Shown here: positions 35,778-44,695 of the stretch, piece by piece | How positions within the stretch are numbered: position 1 is the stretch's first letter | How the letters are laid out: the number at the start of each line of letters is the position of its first letter | DNA from: CAZCTC01 sp964501335 | Lineage (GTDB): Bacteria; Chloroflexota; Anaerolineae; B4-G1; SLSP01 | Length of the DNA: 64,000 nucleotides | Assembly (NCBI GenBank): GCA_964501335.1 | Contig: CAZCTC010000045.1 | Location: 1-64,000 of the forward strand | Direction of reading: 5' to 3' | Notes under the pieces: generated by a model | What the model was told of the DNA's origin: nothing | The model's database searches: none | What the model saw: only the letters and a program-made list of their open reading frames with translations | Translations under genes and position numbers: made by a program

Positions 35778-38663
35778 ATGAGACGCAACACAGGTAACGC
35801 GATTACTCCGATGTTGATGAGCTGGTTTCAAGGCCTGCCCACCGGTGGGAAGATCGTGGTGGGTGGGTTGGGGGGCTTGAGTGTAGCCGTGCTGATCGGC
35901 GTCAAAGAGCTGGGAATTCCCCTCACGGATCTGGTCGGCTATGCCCCGGCCCTGGGTGTCACAGCCGTAGGAGGTCTGGGAGCGGGTCTCGGGGGCTGGT
36001 TCTGGTGGCAACAACGCCAACGCGCTCAGCAGGACGCCCAAAATGTGGAACTGGCCAAAACCGGTCGCACCTGCCTGATCCTGCCCCCGCGCGGGGATGT
36101 GCAACCCTGGAAAGCCATGGCCAGCCAGGCTCAGACCTTCGCGGGGCATGTCGCTACCGCGCTCCGCCAGTTCCCGGATTCCCACGTCGCTCTGGAAATT
36201 GTCGGCGCCTCCACCGGCACCGTCTTTCAGGTCTGGGCGCCCGAGAAGCTCTATCCGATCCTGGAGCAGCTGCTCCTGGCTTCTTTCCCGGAAGCTCAAC
36301 TGCGCCAGCCTCACACTCTGCTCGATCGGCCCGACGCTCTGGCCGATCTGGCCAAGAATACCGCCTGGAGCCGGCTCAAGCTGGAACGCAACCCCGCCTA
36401 CCCCCTCAAAACTGCGGGCGAATTCCCTGACGATGCTCTGGCCTCCCTTATGGCCACCCTGACCCGGATGCCCGGCATGGGCCGTATCGGAATCCAGTTG
36501 ATCCTCAAGGCGCCCAACCGTAAATGGAACCAGGCCGGCTGGCAGGAAGCCCGCAAACTACGCCAGCAATCCAGTGAAATCCCCGCCGGCCAGCGCTCCG
36601 AGAGCTTCCGCCGCCGGCTGGAAGCCCTGGAACGCAAACTCGAAGCCTTGACCACGGTTTCGGCCAATGTGGTCATTTTTGCCGAACCTCGCTCGATGGC
36701 GCGCCTGCCGCAGCTGCGCATGGCTTTGACCAACTCAGTCGAAAGCGCCCACAACTACCTTAAAGAGACGGCGCAAGGCCAGGGCCCCGTGCCGCTCCAG
36801 GGACGCTATTTTGATCCGGGCACCGGCCAGGCTACGGTTTTCAGCGCGGACGAACTGGCTTCCCTCTGGCACCTTTCCCGCTCCGGGGATGCCATCACGG
36901 CTCGCGGCGTCTACCTGGCGCCTCCGCCCGAAGTCGTCACGCTGAAACGCCCGCCCTTCGATCCTCGTTTCCGCGTCCTCGGCGAGTGCCTGATGAAAAC
37001 CGGCGAGAAAGGCTTTGCCCGCTGGCCCCACGGCTTCGATACCCTGGTCCATTCTTTCTGGTGCGGCCCCACCGGGATCGGCAAGTCCACCCTGCTGGCC
37101 TTCCAAATCGTCCAGGATCTCTGTGCCGGCTATGGCGCGATCTTGATGGAACCCCACCGCGATCTGACCCTCTCCGTCATCGATGCCGTCCCCCAGGATC
37201 GGCTGGGCGATGTCATCTGGATCAATCCGACCGGCAAGGACCGCAGCTTCGGGGTCAATTTGCTCGACTACGGCGGCGATCCCAACCGCCGGGAGATCGT
37301 CTCCGCCGACTTCAATGCCGTCCTGAAAAAGATGTTGGGCAACGACTATGAAGGAATCCGCATGGGCCGCCTGCTGCGCAATGCCATCCATGCCCTGGTC
37401 GAAGCCGAAGCCAAACCCACCATGCTGCACCTGCTGGCCTTCCTGCAATCCGCCGACTATCGAGAGACTGCCCTGGCCGCTGTCGAAAATCCCATTATTC
37501 GCGCCTTCTGGGAAGACGAATTTACCCAGTGGTCCGCTTCGGTCCAGTCCACTTCCCTGGGACCGGTCCTCAATCGCGTCGAACCGCTCCTCACCCGGAT
37601 GATGACCCGGCATGTGGTCGCCCAATCCACGACCACCCTGCCGCTCCGCCAGCTGATGGACGCCGGCAAAATCATCCTGATTGACCTGTCGGCCAAAGAC
37701 AAACGCATCGGCGACGACAACGCCAAAGCCCTGGGCACCCTGATGATTGCCCTGGTCTGGGCTGCCGCTTCATCTCGCGTCAAAGGCACCTATCCTCTGC
37801 CCACCTACTTCTGGGTGGACGAGTTCCAGGAATATGTGGCCGAAGACTTTGTGAACATCCTGGCCGAAGCTCGCGGGTTTGGCCTGGGCCTGAACCTGGC
37901 GACCCAATATTACGGCCGTCTGCCCGAATGGATGCGCCAGGCCGTCCTCTCGAACTGCCGCACCAAGCTCGCCGGCGCCATCGAAAGCCCGGATGAAGCC
38001 CGCCTGATGGAACGCATCTTCAGCGTCCCGGAATCTCAAATCCGCTCCCTGGACGCCTACACCTATTTGACCCGCGTCTCGGTCAATCGCCGGGCCAGCG
38101 ATACCTTCACCCTGATCGGCCTGCCGCCTCTGGGCAAGAAAGCCGACCAGATCAATCCGGCCCAACTGCGCGAAGCCTTCACCCGGGCTCATCGCGGTCA
38201 ACCGCCCATGCCCTCCGACCATGGCGCGATTCCTTTCGACTTCTTCGCCGGCATTTCCCCGCTGGACCCCACCGAACGCACTCAATGGACCCGCCATCAG
38301 ACCGCCCTGCGTAACCTGGACTTAGCCGCTCGGGCCAAATATCTGGCCGCTCTTCCCGAAGCTGAATGGGAATCCTACCGCCGGTTACGTCGGCAGGCTG
38401 ATCTCGAAGAATACCAAAACCTGCTGGCCCATCCCCATCTCGTTCCTGATCTACCCGACTTCGAGCTGCTCTCCGAAGCCGACCGCAAACAGGCCAAACC
38501 GCTGCCCCCTCAAGCCCGTCGCATTCGTCGGCTCTCTTCGCTCCAGGCCGAAGTCCCGCGGGATGAGATCGAAGCCGAACGCCTCCGTATCCGCGGCAGT
38601 TCTGAAGGGGCCTCCACCTCCTCCCGTTCTGCCGCTCAATCGCTCGACGACTTCTTACGCTGA
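35778..38663 (+). CDS. VirD4/TraD-like coupling ATPase
   Basis: This 961-residue protein has a hydrophobic N-terminal part (about residues 25-80) for membrane anchoring. A long N-domain follows, then a RecA-type motor with Walker A GPTGIGKST (about 430) and Walker B YFWVDEFQEY (about 676). Such proteins link DNA or protein cargo to the secretion channel. It belongs to the group with a large N-domain typical of Gram-positive-type elements. It starts a new transcription unit after the terminator and has AAAGGA before ATG 35778. It is clearly distinct from the VirB4-like and degenerate ATPase-like genes. Confidence 0.85.
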   Translation: MRRNTGNAITPMLMSWFQGLPTGGKIVVGGLGGLSVAVLIGVKELGIPLTDLVGYAPALGVTAVGGLGAGLGGWFWWQQRQRAQQDAQNVELAKTGRTCLILPPRGDVQPWKAMASQAQTFAGHVATALRQFPDSHVALEIVGASTGTVFQVWAPEKLYPILEQLLLASFPEAQLRQPHTLLDRPDALADLAKNTAWSRLKLERNPAYPLKTAGEFPDDALASLMATLTRMPGMGRIGIQLILKAPNRKWNQAGWQEARKLRQQSSEIPAGQRSESFRRRLEALERKLEALTTVSANVVIFAEPRSMARLPQLRMALTNSVESAHNYLKETAQGQGPVPLQGRYFDPGTGQATVFSADELASLWHLSRSGDAITARGVYLAPPPEVVTLKRPPFDPRFRVLGECLMKTGEKGFARWPHGFDTLVHSFWCGPTGIGKSTLLAFQIVQDLCAGYGAILMEPHRDLTLSVIDAVPQDRLGDVIWINPTGKDRSFGVNLLDYGGDPNRREIVSADFNAVLKKMLGNDYEGIRMGRLLRNAIHALVEAEAKPTMLHLLAFLQSADYRETALAAVENPIIRAFWEDEFTQWSASVQSTSLGPVLNRVEPLLTRMMTRHVVAQSTTTLPLRQLMDAGKIILIDLSAKDKRIGDDNAKALGTLMIALVWAAASSRVKGTYPLPTYFWVDEFQEYVAEDFVNILAEARGFGLGLNLATQYYGRLPEWMRQAVLSNCRTKLAGAIESPDEARLMERIFSVPESQIRSLDAYTYLTRVSVNRRASDTFTLIGLPPLGKKADQINPAQLREAFTRAHRGQPPMPSDHGAIPFDFFAGISPLDPTERTQWTRHQTALRNLDLAARAKYLAALPEAEWESYRRLRRQADLEEYQNLLAHPHLVPDLPDFELLSEADRKQAKPLPPQARRIRRLSSLQAEVPRDEIEAERLRIRGSSEGASTSSRSAAQSLDDFLR

Positions 38664-38673
38664 GGCTATCCTT

Positions 38674-38985
38674 ATGAATCCAATTTTTAACGCAAAGACG
38701 CCAAGAAGCAGAGACGCAGAGAAAGATAGGGAAACAGAAATCGCCCCCAGTTTCCCTCCATCTTCCAGTCTTCCGACCTTCCAACCTTCCATAAGCCTGT
38801 TGGTTCTAGCGTTGGTTACGATGTTGGTTTGGCTGTTGGTTTCCAGGCAGTTCGGAGTAAGTTCCGATCTGCCTACGGGCATAGGTCCGTACACCCGAAA
38901 AGCCCTTTTTCAGCTCCCTGAACGTTCCACTTTCTATAGCTACCGCCTTTTTTCTCTTTTTCTGGCCGGGAGGGAGCGTCGATGA
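38674..38985 (+). CDS. Small membrane protein, N-terminus encoded by repeat
   Basis: This 103-residue frame has one membrane helix (about residues 41-58). Its first ~20 residues (NAKTPRSRDAEKDRE) are simply the translation of a repeat half-copy, so the true start may be later. It is coupled to the next gene by ATGA at 38982-38985. No family is recognised. Confidence 0.45.
   Translation: MNPIFNAKTPRSRDAEKDRETEIAPSFPPSSSLPTFQPSISLLVLALVTMLVWLLVSRQFGVSSDLPTGIGPYTRKALFQLPERSTFYSYRLFSLFLAGRERR
38687..38731. repeat. Half copy 4 of CGCCGAG-type repeat
   Basis: The AACGCAAAGACGCCAAGAA and GCAGAGACGCAGAGAAAG segments match one arm of the other copies. No second arm is seen, so no hairpin forms. Confidence 0.5.
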
Positions 38986-39914
38986 GCCGCCTGACCCGTT
39001 CCGCCTGCCCGCCGAAACAGCCGTTGCCCCATGCGACTCAACGGCCTGAAGCGGCGATCAATTCGGCTTATCTCTCAGAACTGGCGTTGACCAGCCGCGA
39101 TCGTCAAGTCCTGGAACACCTGGGGGAAATCGGCTATGCCACGACCGACCAGTTGGCCCGGCTCTTTTTCGGCCTGGACCGCCCGGCTTTGCTCTCGGCC
39201 CAACGTCGGCTCAAACAACTCTGGGAACGCCATATCCTGGACCGTACTCCTGGCCAGGATCTACTCCGTTACGGTCTGCCGTTACAACTGGTCTACTCGC
39301 CCGGGCTGGCCGGGGTGCGACTCTTGAGCGACGGCGATGAAAACCTGAAACTCCGCCGGGGAATCCACTTGCAGGCCCACAACGTGCTATTAGGTGAAGC
39401 CCTGGTCCGCCTGGCGTTGGCGGCTCAGACCGCCGGTTGGGAATCGGATTACCAGGGCGAACGCAGCGCTTACAGTCCCTTTCAATGGGAAGGCCAGTGG
39501 ATCAAGATGCGCCCGGACGGCCGCCTGATCCTGCAACGTCCAGCTGACGAACGGACCCTCTCCTTTTTCCTGGAAATGGACACCAGCGTCAAGGAGATCG
39601 ATGTCTACCTGGCCAAGATTTCCCAATATGAACGGTACTACCGCAGCCGCGCCTGGCAGGAACGGTATCGCACCTTTCCGGGAATTGCCGTCATCGTTTG
39701 GGCCGGGACGGATACCGGAGATCCGACCCGTTGCCCCCAACAGGCCCGGACCCGCCAGCAGCGCATCCTGGACCTGGTGCGGGCTCAGCGCAAAGATCGG
39801 GATTTGGTCTGGTTCTTTACCACGCTGGACCAGATCGGCACCGGCCGCTGGCAGGCCCTCACCGCTCAGGGGGAGATCCGGGAGACCCATTTCTTTGAAG
39901 GGCGGGAGCCGTGA
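38982..39914 (+). CDS. Replic_Relax-like protein (plasmid replication/relaxation family)
   Basis: This 310-residue protein has a winged-helix N-terminus (about residues 30-95: SRDRQVLEHLGEIGYATTDQ, then LFFGLDR and RRLKQLWERHIL). An alpha/beta domain follows with LEMDTS and YERYYRSR, typical of the Replic_Relax family found on plasmids and integrative elements. It may bind the repeat array that follows immediately. No classical relaxase with three-His motif was found, so this is the best candidate for origin processing; nicking activity is an inference. Confidence 0.7.
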   Translation: MSRLTRSACPPKQPLPHATQRPEAAINSAYLSELALTSRDRQVLEHLGEIGYATTDQLARLFFGLDRPALLSAQRRLKQLWERHILDRTPGQDLLRYGLPLQLVYSPGLAGVRLLSDGDENLKLRRGIHLQAHNVLLGEALVRLALAAQTAGWESDYQGERSAYSPFQWEGQWIKMRPDGRLILQRPADERTLSFFLEMDTSVKEIDVYLAKISQYERYYRSRAWQERYRTFPGIAVIVWAGTDTGDPTRCPQQARTRQQRILDLVRAQRKDRDLVWFFTTLDQIGTGRWQALTAQGEIRETHFFEGREP

Positions 39915-40270
39915 AAACCGAACGCTCCCTTTACCGGCAGTTGCCGGTAGGGGCCGGGAATTGCCGGCAACCCCGCCGGTTTATTCTTTTATTCCAGCAG
40001 GTTGGGAAATATGCAGATCTCCCAACGTGGGGGCAGATTACGCTGTCTCCCTATCCCTCAATCCGGGCCAAATTGGGTTATGGACCGACAGCCCAATCTG
40101 CTCACTTGAACCTATCCGCACATATCCCAATCTGCGCACTTGAATCCATTCGTCCATACCCCAACCTGGGGCACCCTGATAAGTCCATGGATTTCCCAAC
40201 CTGCCCCAGATTGCGCCATCCGTCTATCCCCCAAGGCGGGGACTTCCGTCAATCCACATTTTTGAGGTGA
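39911..40270 (+). CDS. Doubtful reading frame across the repeat array
   Basis: A GTG-started frame of 119 residues overlaps the previous stop and ends at the next gene. It covers an array of ~35-base repeats whose spacing is not a multiple of three. The peptide has no repeat periodicity or recognised domain. It is more likely that the DNA itself matters. I list it only because it remains open. Confidence 0.2.
   Translation: MKTERSLYRQLPVGAGNCRQPRRFILLFQQVGKYADLPTWGQITLSPYPSIRAKLGYGPTAQSAHLNLSAHIPICALESIRPYPNLGHPDKSMDFPTCPRLRHPSIPQGGDFRQSTFLR
39998..40263. repeat. Seven-unit tandem (iteron-like) array, candidate origin
   Basis: CCCAA-type units (u2 is degenerate, CCCTCAA) start at 40021, 40055, 40092, 40126, 40160, 40195 and 40230, a period of 34-37 bases. 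The clearest pair shares CCCAATCTGC.CACTTGAA (40092 and 40126). An inverted CAGGTTGGGAAAT (39998-40010) exactly matches, on the other strand, ATTTCCCAACCTG in unit 6 (40191-40203). GC-rich palindromes (TTGCCGGCAA, 39961-39970) lie just upstream. The array lies between a Replic_Relax-like gene and a topoisomerase module, as expected for a replication or transfer origin. Confidence 0.65.
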
Positions 40271-40275
40271 ATTTC

Positions 40276-40986
40276 ATGAAACGCCTGGTCATCCACTATT
40301 CCAATATCGTCGGGTTGCTTGTGCCGGACTCCCTGCTCGATTCGCTGCTGTTCTCCCTGACCGAACTGGAAGCCCGCGATCCGCATACCCTGCCCGGCGC
40401 CCCCACCGATTTGGGCGTGGGCATGTTGAAACATACCCGGCTCTGGATCGAAACTGAACGCGACAATGGCGGCCTGTCCCCGGCGGCCGTGGCCTACCTG
40501 GTGGGCGTTGGCTATGATACCGTCCTCTTTCGGCTCAAACGGGAAAACCTCACCACTCAGAGGCCGGGCCATCTGCTGGTCATTCCGCCGGCGTCTACGC
40601 TGCATCTGGCCGGCGATCGGCTGCTGTTGAATCCACCGGTTGCCTACCCAGAAACCGGCGCCGTGCATATTTTCCCCATTCCCCGCCCGGTGATGCGACT
40701 CCTGGCGCTGCACTGGCATTCCCTGCTGACGCCCGCCCCCTGGCGCGCGCTGGGGCAGGCGCTGGTCGAAGGATCTGAAACGCCCATTCCGGCCGCCCGG
40801 TTGGCCACCTGGCTGGATCGTCCCGAGACCCTGCCACAATTGGAGGAAGCCTGGGACGCGGATCCCCGTCCGGTCCTGCCGGTACGTGGACAGGCCTTTG
40901 CCGGCGACGATCTGGCCCGTTTGTGGTGGAATCATGCTGTGGTGGCCAACATCCCCTTTGGCTGGCCCCCGGAGGCCCGCCGATGA
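40276..40986 (+). CDS. Unknown soluble protein next to the repeat array
   Basis: This 236-residue protein has no export signal and no recognised family. I chose ATG 40276, eight bases after GAGG; GTG 40267 would add three residues. It overlaps the topoisomerase gene by ATGA. A central GLSPAAVAYLVGVGYD segment could be a small helical DNA-binding region, but this is weak. Confidence 0.6.
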   Translation: MKRLVIHYSNIVGLLVPDSLLDSLLFSLTELEARDPHTLPGAPTDLGVGMLKHTRLWIETERDNGGLSPAAVAYLVGVGYDTVLFRLKRENLTTQRPGHLLVIPPASTLHLAGDRLLLNPPVAYPETGAVHIFPIPRPVMRLLALHWHSLLTPAPWRALGQALVEGSETPIPAARLATWLDRPETLPQLEEAWDADPRPVLPVRGQAFAGDDLARLWWNHAVVANIPFGWPPEARR

Positions 40987-42686
40987 CCACCCTTTTGATT
41001 GTCGAATCGCCCACCAAGGCTAAAGCCATCGCTGGCTATGCCGGACCCAGTTACCTGGCCCGCGCTACTTTCGGCCATTTCCGCGATCTACCTAAAGACG
41101 AGTTGGGGATTGATGTGGCCCATGCCTTCAAGCCCACCTATCACATCACCAATCGTAAAACGGTGACCATCCTGCGGGAAGCCATCGCCCGCGCCGATAC
41201 CGTGCTGCTGGCCACGGATCCCGATCGGGAAGGCGAAGCGATTGCCTGGCACCTGGAAGAGCTGTTCCGCAAGGAACTCAAAGGTAAGACTGTTCGGCGC
41301 GTGACCTTCCACGAAATCACCCCGCAGGCTGTGCGCGCCGCGCTGGCTCAGCCCCGGTCGGTCGATGCCGATCTGGTCGAAGCCCAACAGGCCCGCCGCA
41401 TCCTGGATCGGCTGGTCGGTTATACCTTGAGTCCTTTGCTCTGGAAAAATGTCCGGGGTCCGGCGGGGCTTTCCGCCGGGCGGGTCCAGACGGCGGCGCT
41501 GCGGCTGGTCGTCGAACGGGACCGGGAGATTGCGGCGTTCGTCCCCCGCGAATACTGGACCCTGGATGCGGAACTCTCCTGCCCGGATCAACCGCACTTC
41601 CGGGCCCGGCTGGCGGCCATCGACGATCGGCCGGCGGATCTGCCCACCGAATCGCTGGTCCGTGCCGTGATGCTCGATCTGGAGACTGCTGCCTATCAGG
41701 TGGCCGAGGTGCGCCGGGAACACAAACGCCGTCAGCCGCCCGCGCCGTTTACCACCAGCACCCTGCAACAGGATGCCGCCGCCCGGCTGCGCTGGGGTCC
41801 GAAGAAAACCATGCAAATCGCTCAAGAGCTTTTTGAAGGGCTGAACCTGCCGGAGGTGGGCCACGTCGGCTTGATTACCTACATGCGCACCGATTCCGTC
41901 CACGTCGCCCCCGAAGCTCAGGCCGCGGCACGGGAAACGATTGCGGCGCTCTATGGCGCTGAGGCTCTACCGGAAACACCGCCAATCCACACCACGAAAA
42001 CCGCCAACGCTCAGGAAGCCCATGAGGCGATCCGTCCGACGGCGCCGGCCCGCCGGCCGCAGGATGAAAAGCTTCGCCCGGCCCTGACGGAAGATCAAGC
42101 CAAACTCTATGAGCTGATCTGGCGGCGTTTCCTGGCCAGCCAGATGCGCCCGGCGGTCTACGATGTGACCACGGTCCAGATCCGGGCCGCCGGCCGCTCC
42201 GGTGCCGGCTATCGCTTTCAGGCGGTGGGCCGGGAACTGCTGGAGCCGGGATTTTTAGCCGTCTATGGGGATCCCGGTGAAGACGCGATCTTGCCGCCGC
42301 TCTCAAAAGGAGATACCCTGGATTGCCACACGTTGATCCCCGAACAGCATTTCACCGAGCCGCCGGCGCACTTCACCGAAGCAAGTTTGATCGAAGAGCT
42401 GGAACGGCGGGGGATCGGCCGGCCCAGCACCTACGCGAGTATGGTCGAAACAATTCAAGAGCGAGGCTATGCGACTAAAAGCGGGCGGTCCCTGTTGGCC
42501 ACTGAAGTCGGCAAGTCCGTTTGTGATTTCCTGGTCGCCCGCTTCCCTGACTTCTTCGATCTGGGATTCACCGCTCAGATGGAAGCCCGCCTGGATGAGA
42601 TCGCCGCCGGCCGGGCTCGCCGGAATGCCGTCCTCAAGGAATTCTGGCAACCTCTGGAAGCCCGGTTAGGAGGTCCGTCAAAATGA
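40983..42686 (+). CDS. topA: Type IA DNA topoisomerase
   Basis: This 567-residue enzyme relaxes or decatenates DNA through a 5' phosphotyrosine. The Toprim domain shows LIVESPTKAKAI at the start and DPDREGEAIAWHL (about residue 80). The catalytic Tyr lies in GLITYMRTDS (about residue 299). The order and length match a short TopA/TopB form without the C-terminal zinc fingers of host TopA. Such mobile-element enzymes help transfer or replication. The true start is ATG 40983, overlapping the previous stop. It is coupled to the next gene. Confidence 0.92.
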   Translation: MTTLLIVESPTKAKAIAGYAGPSYLARATFGHFRDLPKDELGIDVAHAFKPTYHITNRKTVTILREAIARADTVLLATDPDREGEAIAWHLEELFRKELKGKTVRRVTFHEITPQAVRAALAQPRSVDADLVEAQQARRILDRLVGYTLSPLLWKNVRGPAGLSAGRVQTAALRLVVERDREIAAFVPREYWTLDAELSCPDQPHFRARLAAIDDRPADLPTESLVRAVMLDLETAAYQVAEVRREHKRRQPPAPFTTSTLQQDAAARLRWGPKKTMQIAQELFEGLNLPEVGHVGLITYMRTDSVHVAPEAQAAARETIAALYGAEALPETPPIHTTKTANAQEAHEAIRPTAPARRPQDEKLRPALTEDQAKLYELIWRRFLASQMRPAVYDVTTVQIRAAGRSGAGYRFQAVGRELLEPGFLAVYGDPGEDAILPPLSKGDTLDCHTLIPEQHFTEPPAHFTEASLIEELERRGIGRPSTYASMVETIQERGYATKSGRSLLATEVGKSVCDFLVARFPDFFDLGFTAQMEARLDEIAAGRARRNAVLKEFWQPLEARLGGPSK

Positions 42687-43618
42687 GCTGCGACCATTGT
42701 GTCAAGGAAAGCGCGCCGGCCACTCTGGGCGGCGGAATGCCGCAGGACCAGAGCCGGGCGACCTGGGGCGGCAAGAAAACCGGGCAGGATCTCCGAGCCG
42801 AAGTCGATGCCCATCTGGAAGAGCTGGCGCAACTTACCGATGCAGCCCGCATCAGTGATGAGATGGGCAAATATCTTAACGTGATGTCGCAATTCCACCG
42901 TTATTCCCTGCATAACATCTGTATGATCCTGCGCCATCGCCCGGAAGCCACCAAAGTCGCCGGTTACAAAACCTGGCAAAAGGTGAAACGCCAGGTCAAT
43001 CGAGGGGAGAAGGGCATTCCCATCATTGTCCCCCGGCCCTACAAAAAAGAGGGGAAAGATCCGCTCACCGGCGAGCGCAAGACCGAGGAAGGGGTCTATT
43101 TCGGGGTGGGCTATGTTTTTGATGTCGCCCAGACTTCGGGGGAACCATTGCCGACCGCCCCTGAATGGGACACGCAAGGGGAGGAAGGGGCCGAGTTGGG
43201 AAATCGCTTGACCGCCTGTGCCGAGCACTTCGGCGTGAGCGTGGAAGAAGCCGAACTGCCTTCGGGTTGTCAGGGCGTCAGTATGGGCGGGCGCATTGCG
43301 TTGCGTCCCGGCATTACCCCCCTGGGAAAGGCTACCACGTTGAGCCATGAGCTGGCCCATGAAATGCTGCACCAGGGGAATGCCGAAGCCTTCCAGGACC
43401 GCTCCGCTTCGGAAATGGAAGCCGAGGCTGTTTCCTATGTAGTCTGCCGGCATTTCGGACTCCAAACGAATGCGCCTAATTACCTGGCCCTCTGGCATGC
43501 CGACAGCAAGAAATTGCGGGAACGCATGGAACGTATCAGCGGCACGGCTCGCAAAATCATCACCTTTGTGGAAGAAGGCGGCGACAAAGCGCCGACCGAA
43601 GAAAGCGAAGGGGAATAA
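42683..43618 (+). CDS. ArdC-like antirestriction protein with zinc peptidase motif
   Basis: This 311-residue protein has an ArdC N-terminal ssDNA-binding-type domain (about 40-140: FHRYSLHNICMIL and KTWQKVKRQVNRGEKG). A C-terminal metallopeptidase-like domain carries HELAHEMLH (about 222-230). ArdC family proteins protect incoming plasmid DNA from restriction, and some are transferred with it. The first 28 residues (two Cys, then ATW) match the start of the giant methylase-helicase at 47030. It overlaps topA by ATGA. Confidence 0.82.
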   Translation: MSCDHCVKESAPATLGGGMPQDQSRATWGGKKTGQDLRAEVDAHLEELAQLTDAARISDEMGKYLNVMSQFHRYSLHNICMILRHRPEATKVAGYKTWQKVKRQVNRGEKGIPIIVPRPYKKEGKDPLTGERKTEEGVYFGVGYVFDVAQTSGEPLPTAPEWDTQGEEGAELGNRLTACAEHFGVSVEEAELPSGCQGVSMGGRIALRPGITPLGKATTLSHELAHEMLHQGNAEAFQDRSASEMEAEAVSYVVCRHFGLQTNAPNYLALWHADSKKLRERMERISGTARKIITFVEEGGDKAPTEESEGE

Positions 43619-43651
43619 TCCCCCGGATTCGATGGGAAAGGAACGCTGAAA

Positions 43652-44695
43652 ATGGATGAACTGAACTGGTTGGACGACGGCCGCGGCCCGGATGGGGAGA
43701 TCTTGCCTCCGCTGTTGGTCTACGATCTGACGACGGAAGAAATGGTAGCGCGCCTGGTGGCCGACAATGCCGCCTTGGGAGCCATGGTTCGGGTCCCGCA
43801 ACGCGGACATAGCCGGGAAGGGTTGGAGGATGTAGCTCAGGTTTATGCTCAACAACTGCGGCTGCGGGAAGTCCTGACCGGAAAGTGCCGGGATGAAATG
43901 GAGCAGATTCTGTACCAAGCGGTGACGGTCGAACGCGAACCCTTATCGCTGCGGCCCCTGGGGTTGGAAGACCTGACCTTTGTTTCCTTTGCCCCGGTCT
44001 TGCAACGGTTGAGCCACTTCGGCTGGCGGGTGGGACTCCCGGAACGGGGGCGGGTGGAAGAATTCGAGACCCGGGATCCGGGCCAAGCCTTGAGCCGGGC
44101 TCAGGCCCTCTATGTCGCCTGGTGCGCCGATGAGGATGCCCGTTTTGACCAGGCCGTCCAAACCTTGCTGGAGGCCTATCCGGTTTCGCTCTTTCACGAC
44201 TTCTGGCTGAAAGAGTTGGAACGGTCCGGCCATTGGGACCGGGGCGGCGGCTTCCATTTGCGGATGCTGGGCCATCACGACACCCAACAACTGGAAACCC
44301 CTTACCAATCCCGCATCATCGAAACCGCCCGGATCCGGGGGGTGCGGATTTGCGATACCCTGGCCCGGAAGGCTCAGGTACCGCCACCTTATCCCACCCC
44401 GGATCTCTTTCAAGCCCGCTGCTTTGGGGCGATCACACCGGCTGCGGTTTCCTGGACCGGCGCCACGACGGGGCTTCTGGGTGAGGTCCAGGCGCGCGGG
44501 CAGAAATTGGCGTTGGTGCGGCGAGAGGGACAGTTGCAAGTCCTGCCGGTCGGCGACAAACGGGCCAAGCTGCTGGTCGTTTCGGTCTGGGAACCTGTCC
44601 TGGAACTGTGGTTGGGTTGGGAAGATGGCCGGTCCGCCCTGGCCGCCTGGGCCATCCAAAGTACGTTGCCGGCAGAAAGGGGCGCGCATGTCTGA
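43652..44695 (+). CDS. Unknown protein, paralogue of 45575 gene
   Basis: This 347-residue soluble protein is related to the gene at 45575. Both have a GEILPP N-terminus, a central EPLSLRPLGLE followed by a FAP.LQ motif, and a related C-terminal beta domain. I do not recognise the family. The two copies flank a DNA methyltransferase gene, suggesting a related role. The ribosome site (GGAAAGGAAC) lies upstream of ATG 43652. Confidence 0.65.
   Translation: MDELNWLDDGRGPDGEILPPLLVYDLTTEEMVARLVADNAALGAMVRVPQRGHSREGLEDVAQVYAQQLRLREVLTGKCRDEMEQILYQAVTVEREPLSLRPLGLEDLTFVSFAPVLQRLSHFGWRVGLPERGRVEEFETRDPGQALSRAQALYVAWCADEDARFDQAVQTLLEAYPVSLFHDFWLKELERSGHWDRGGGFHLRMLGHHDTQQLETPYQSRIIETARIRGVRICDTLARKAQVPPPYPTPDLFQARCFGAITPAAVSWTGATTGLLGEVQARGQKLALVRREGQLQVLPVGDKRAKLLVVSVWEPVLELWLGWEDGRSALAAWAIQSTLPAERGAHV

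Noticed and set aside
40021..40263. CRISPR array
   Set aside because: The units are degenerate along their full length, there are no constant repeats with unique spacers, and no cas genes are nearby.
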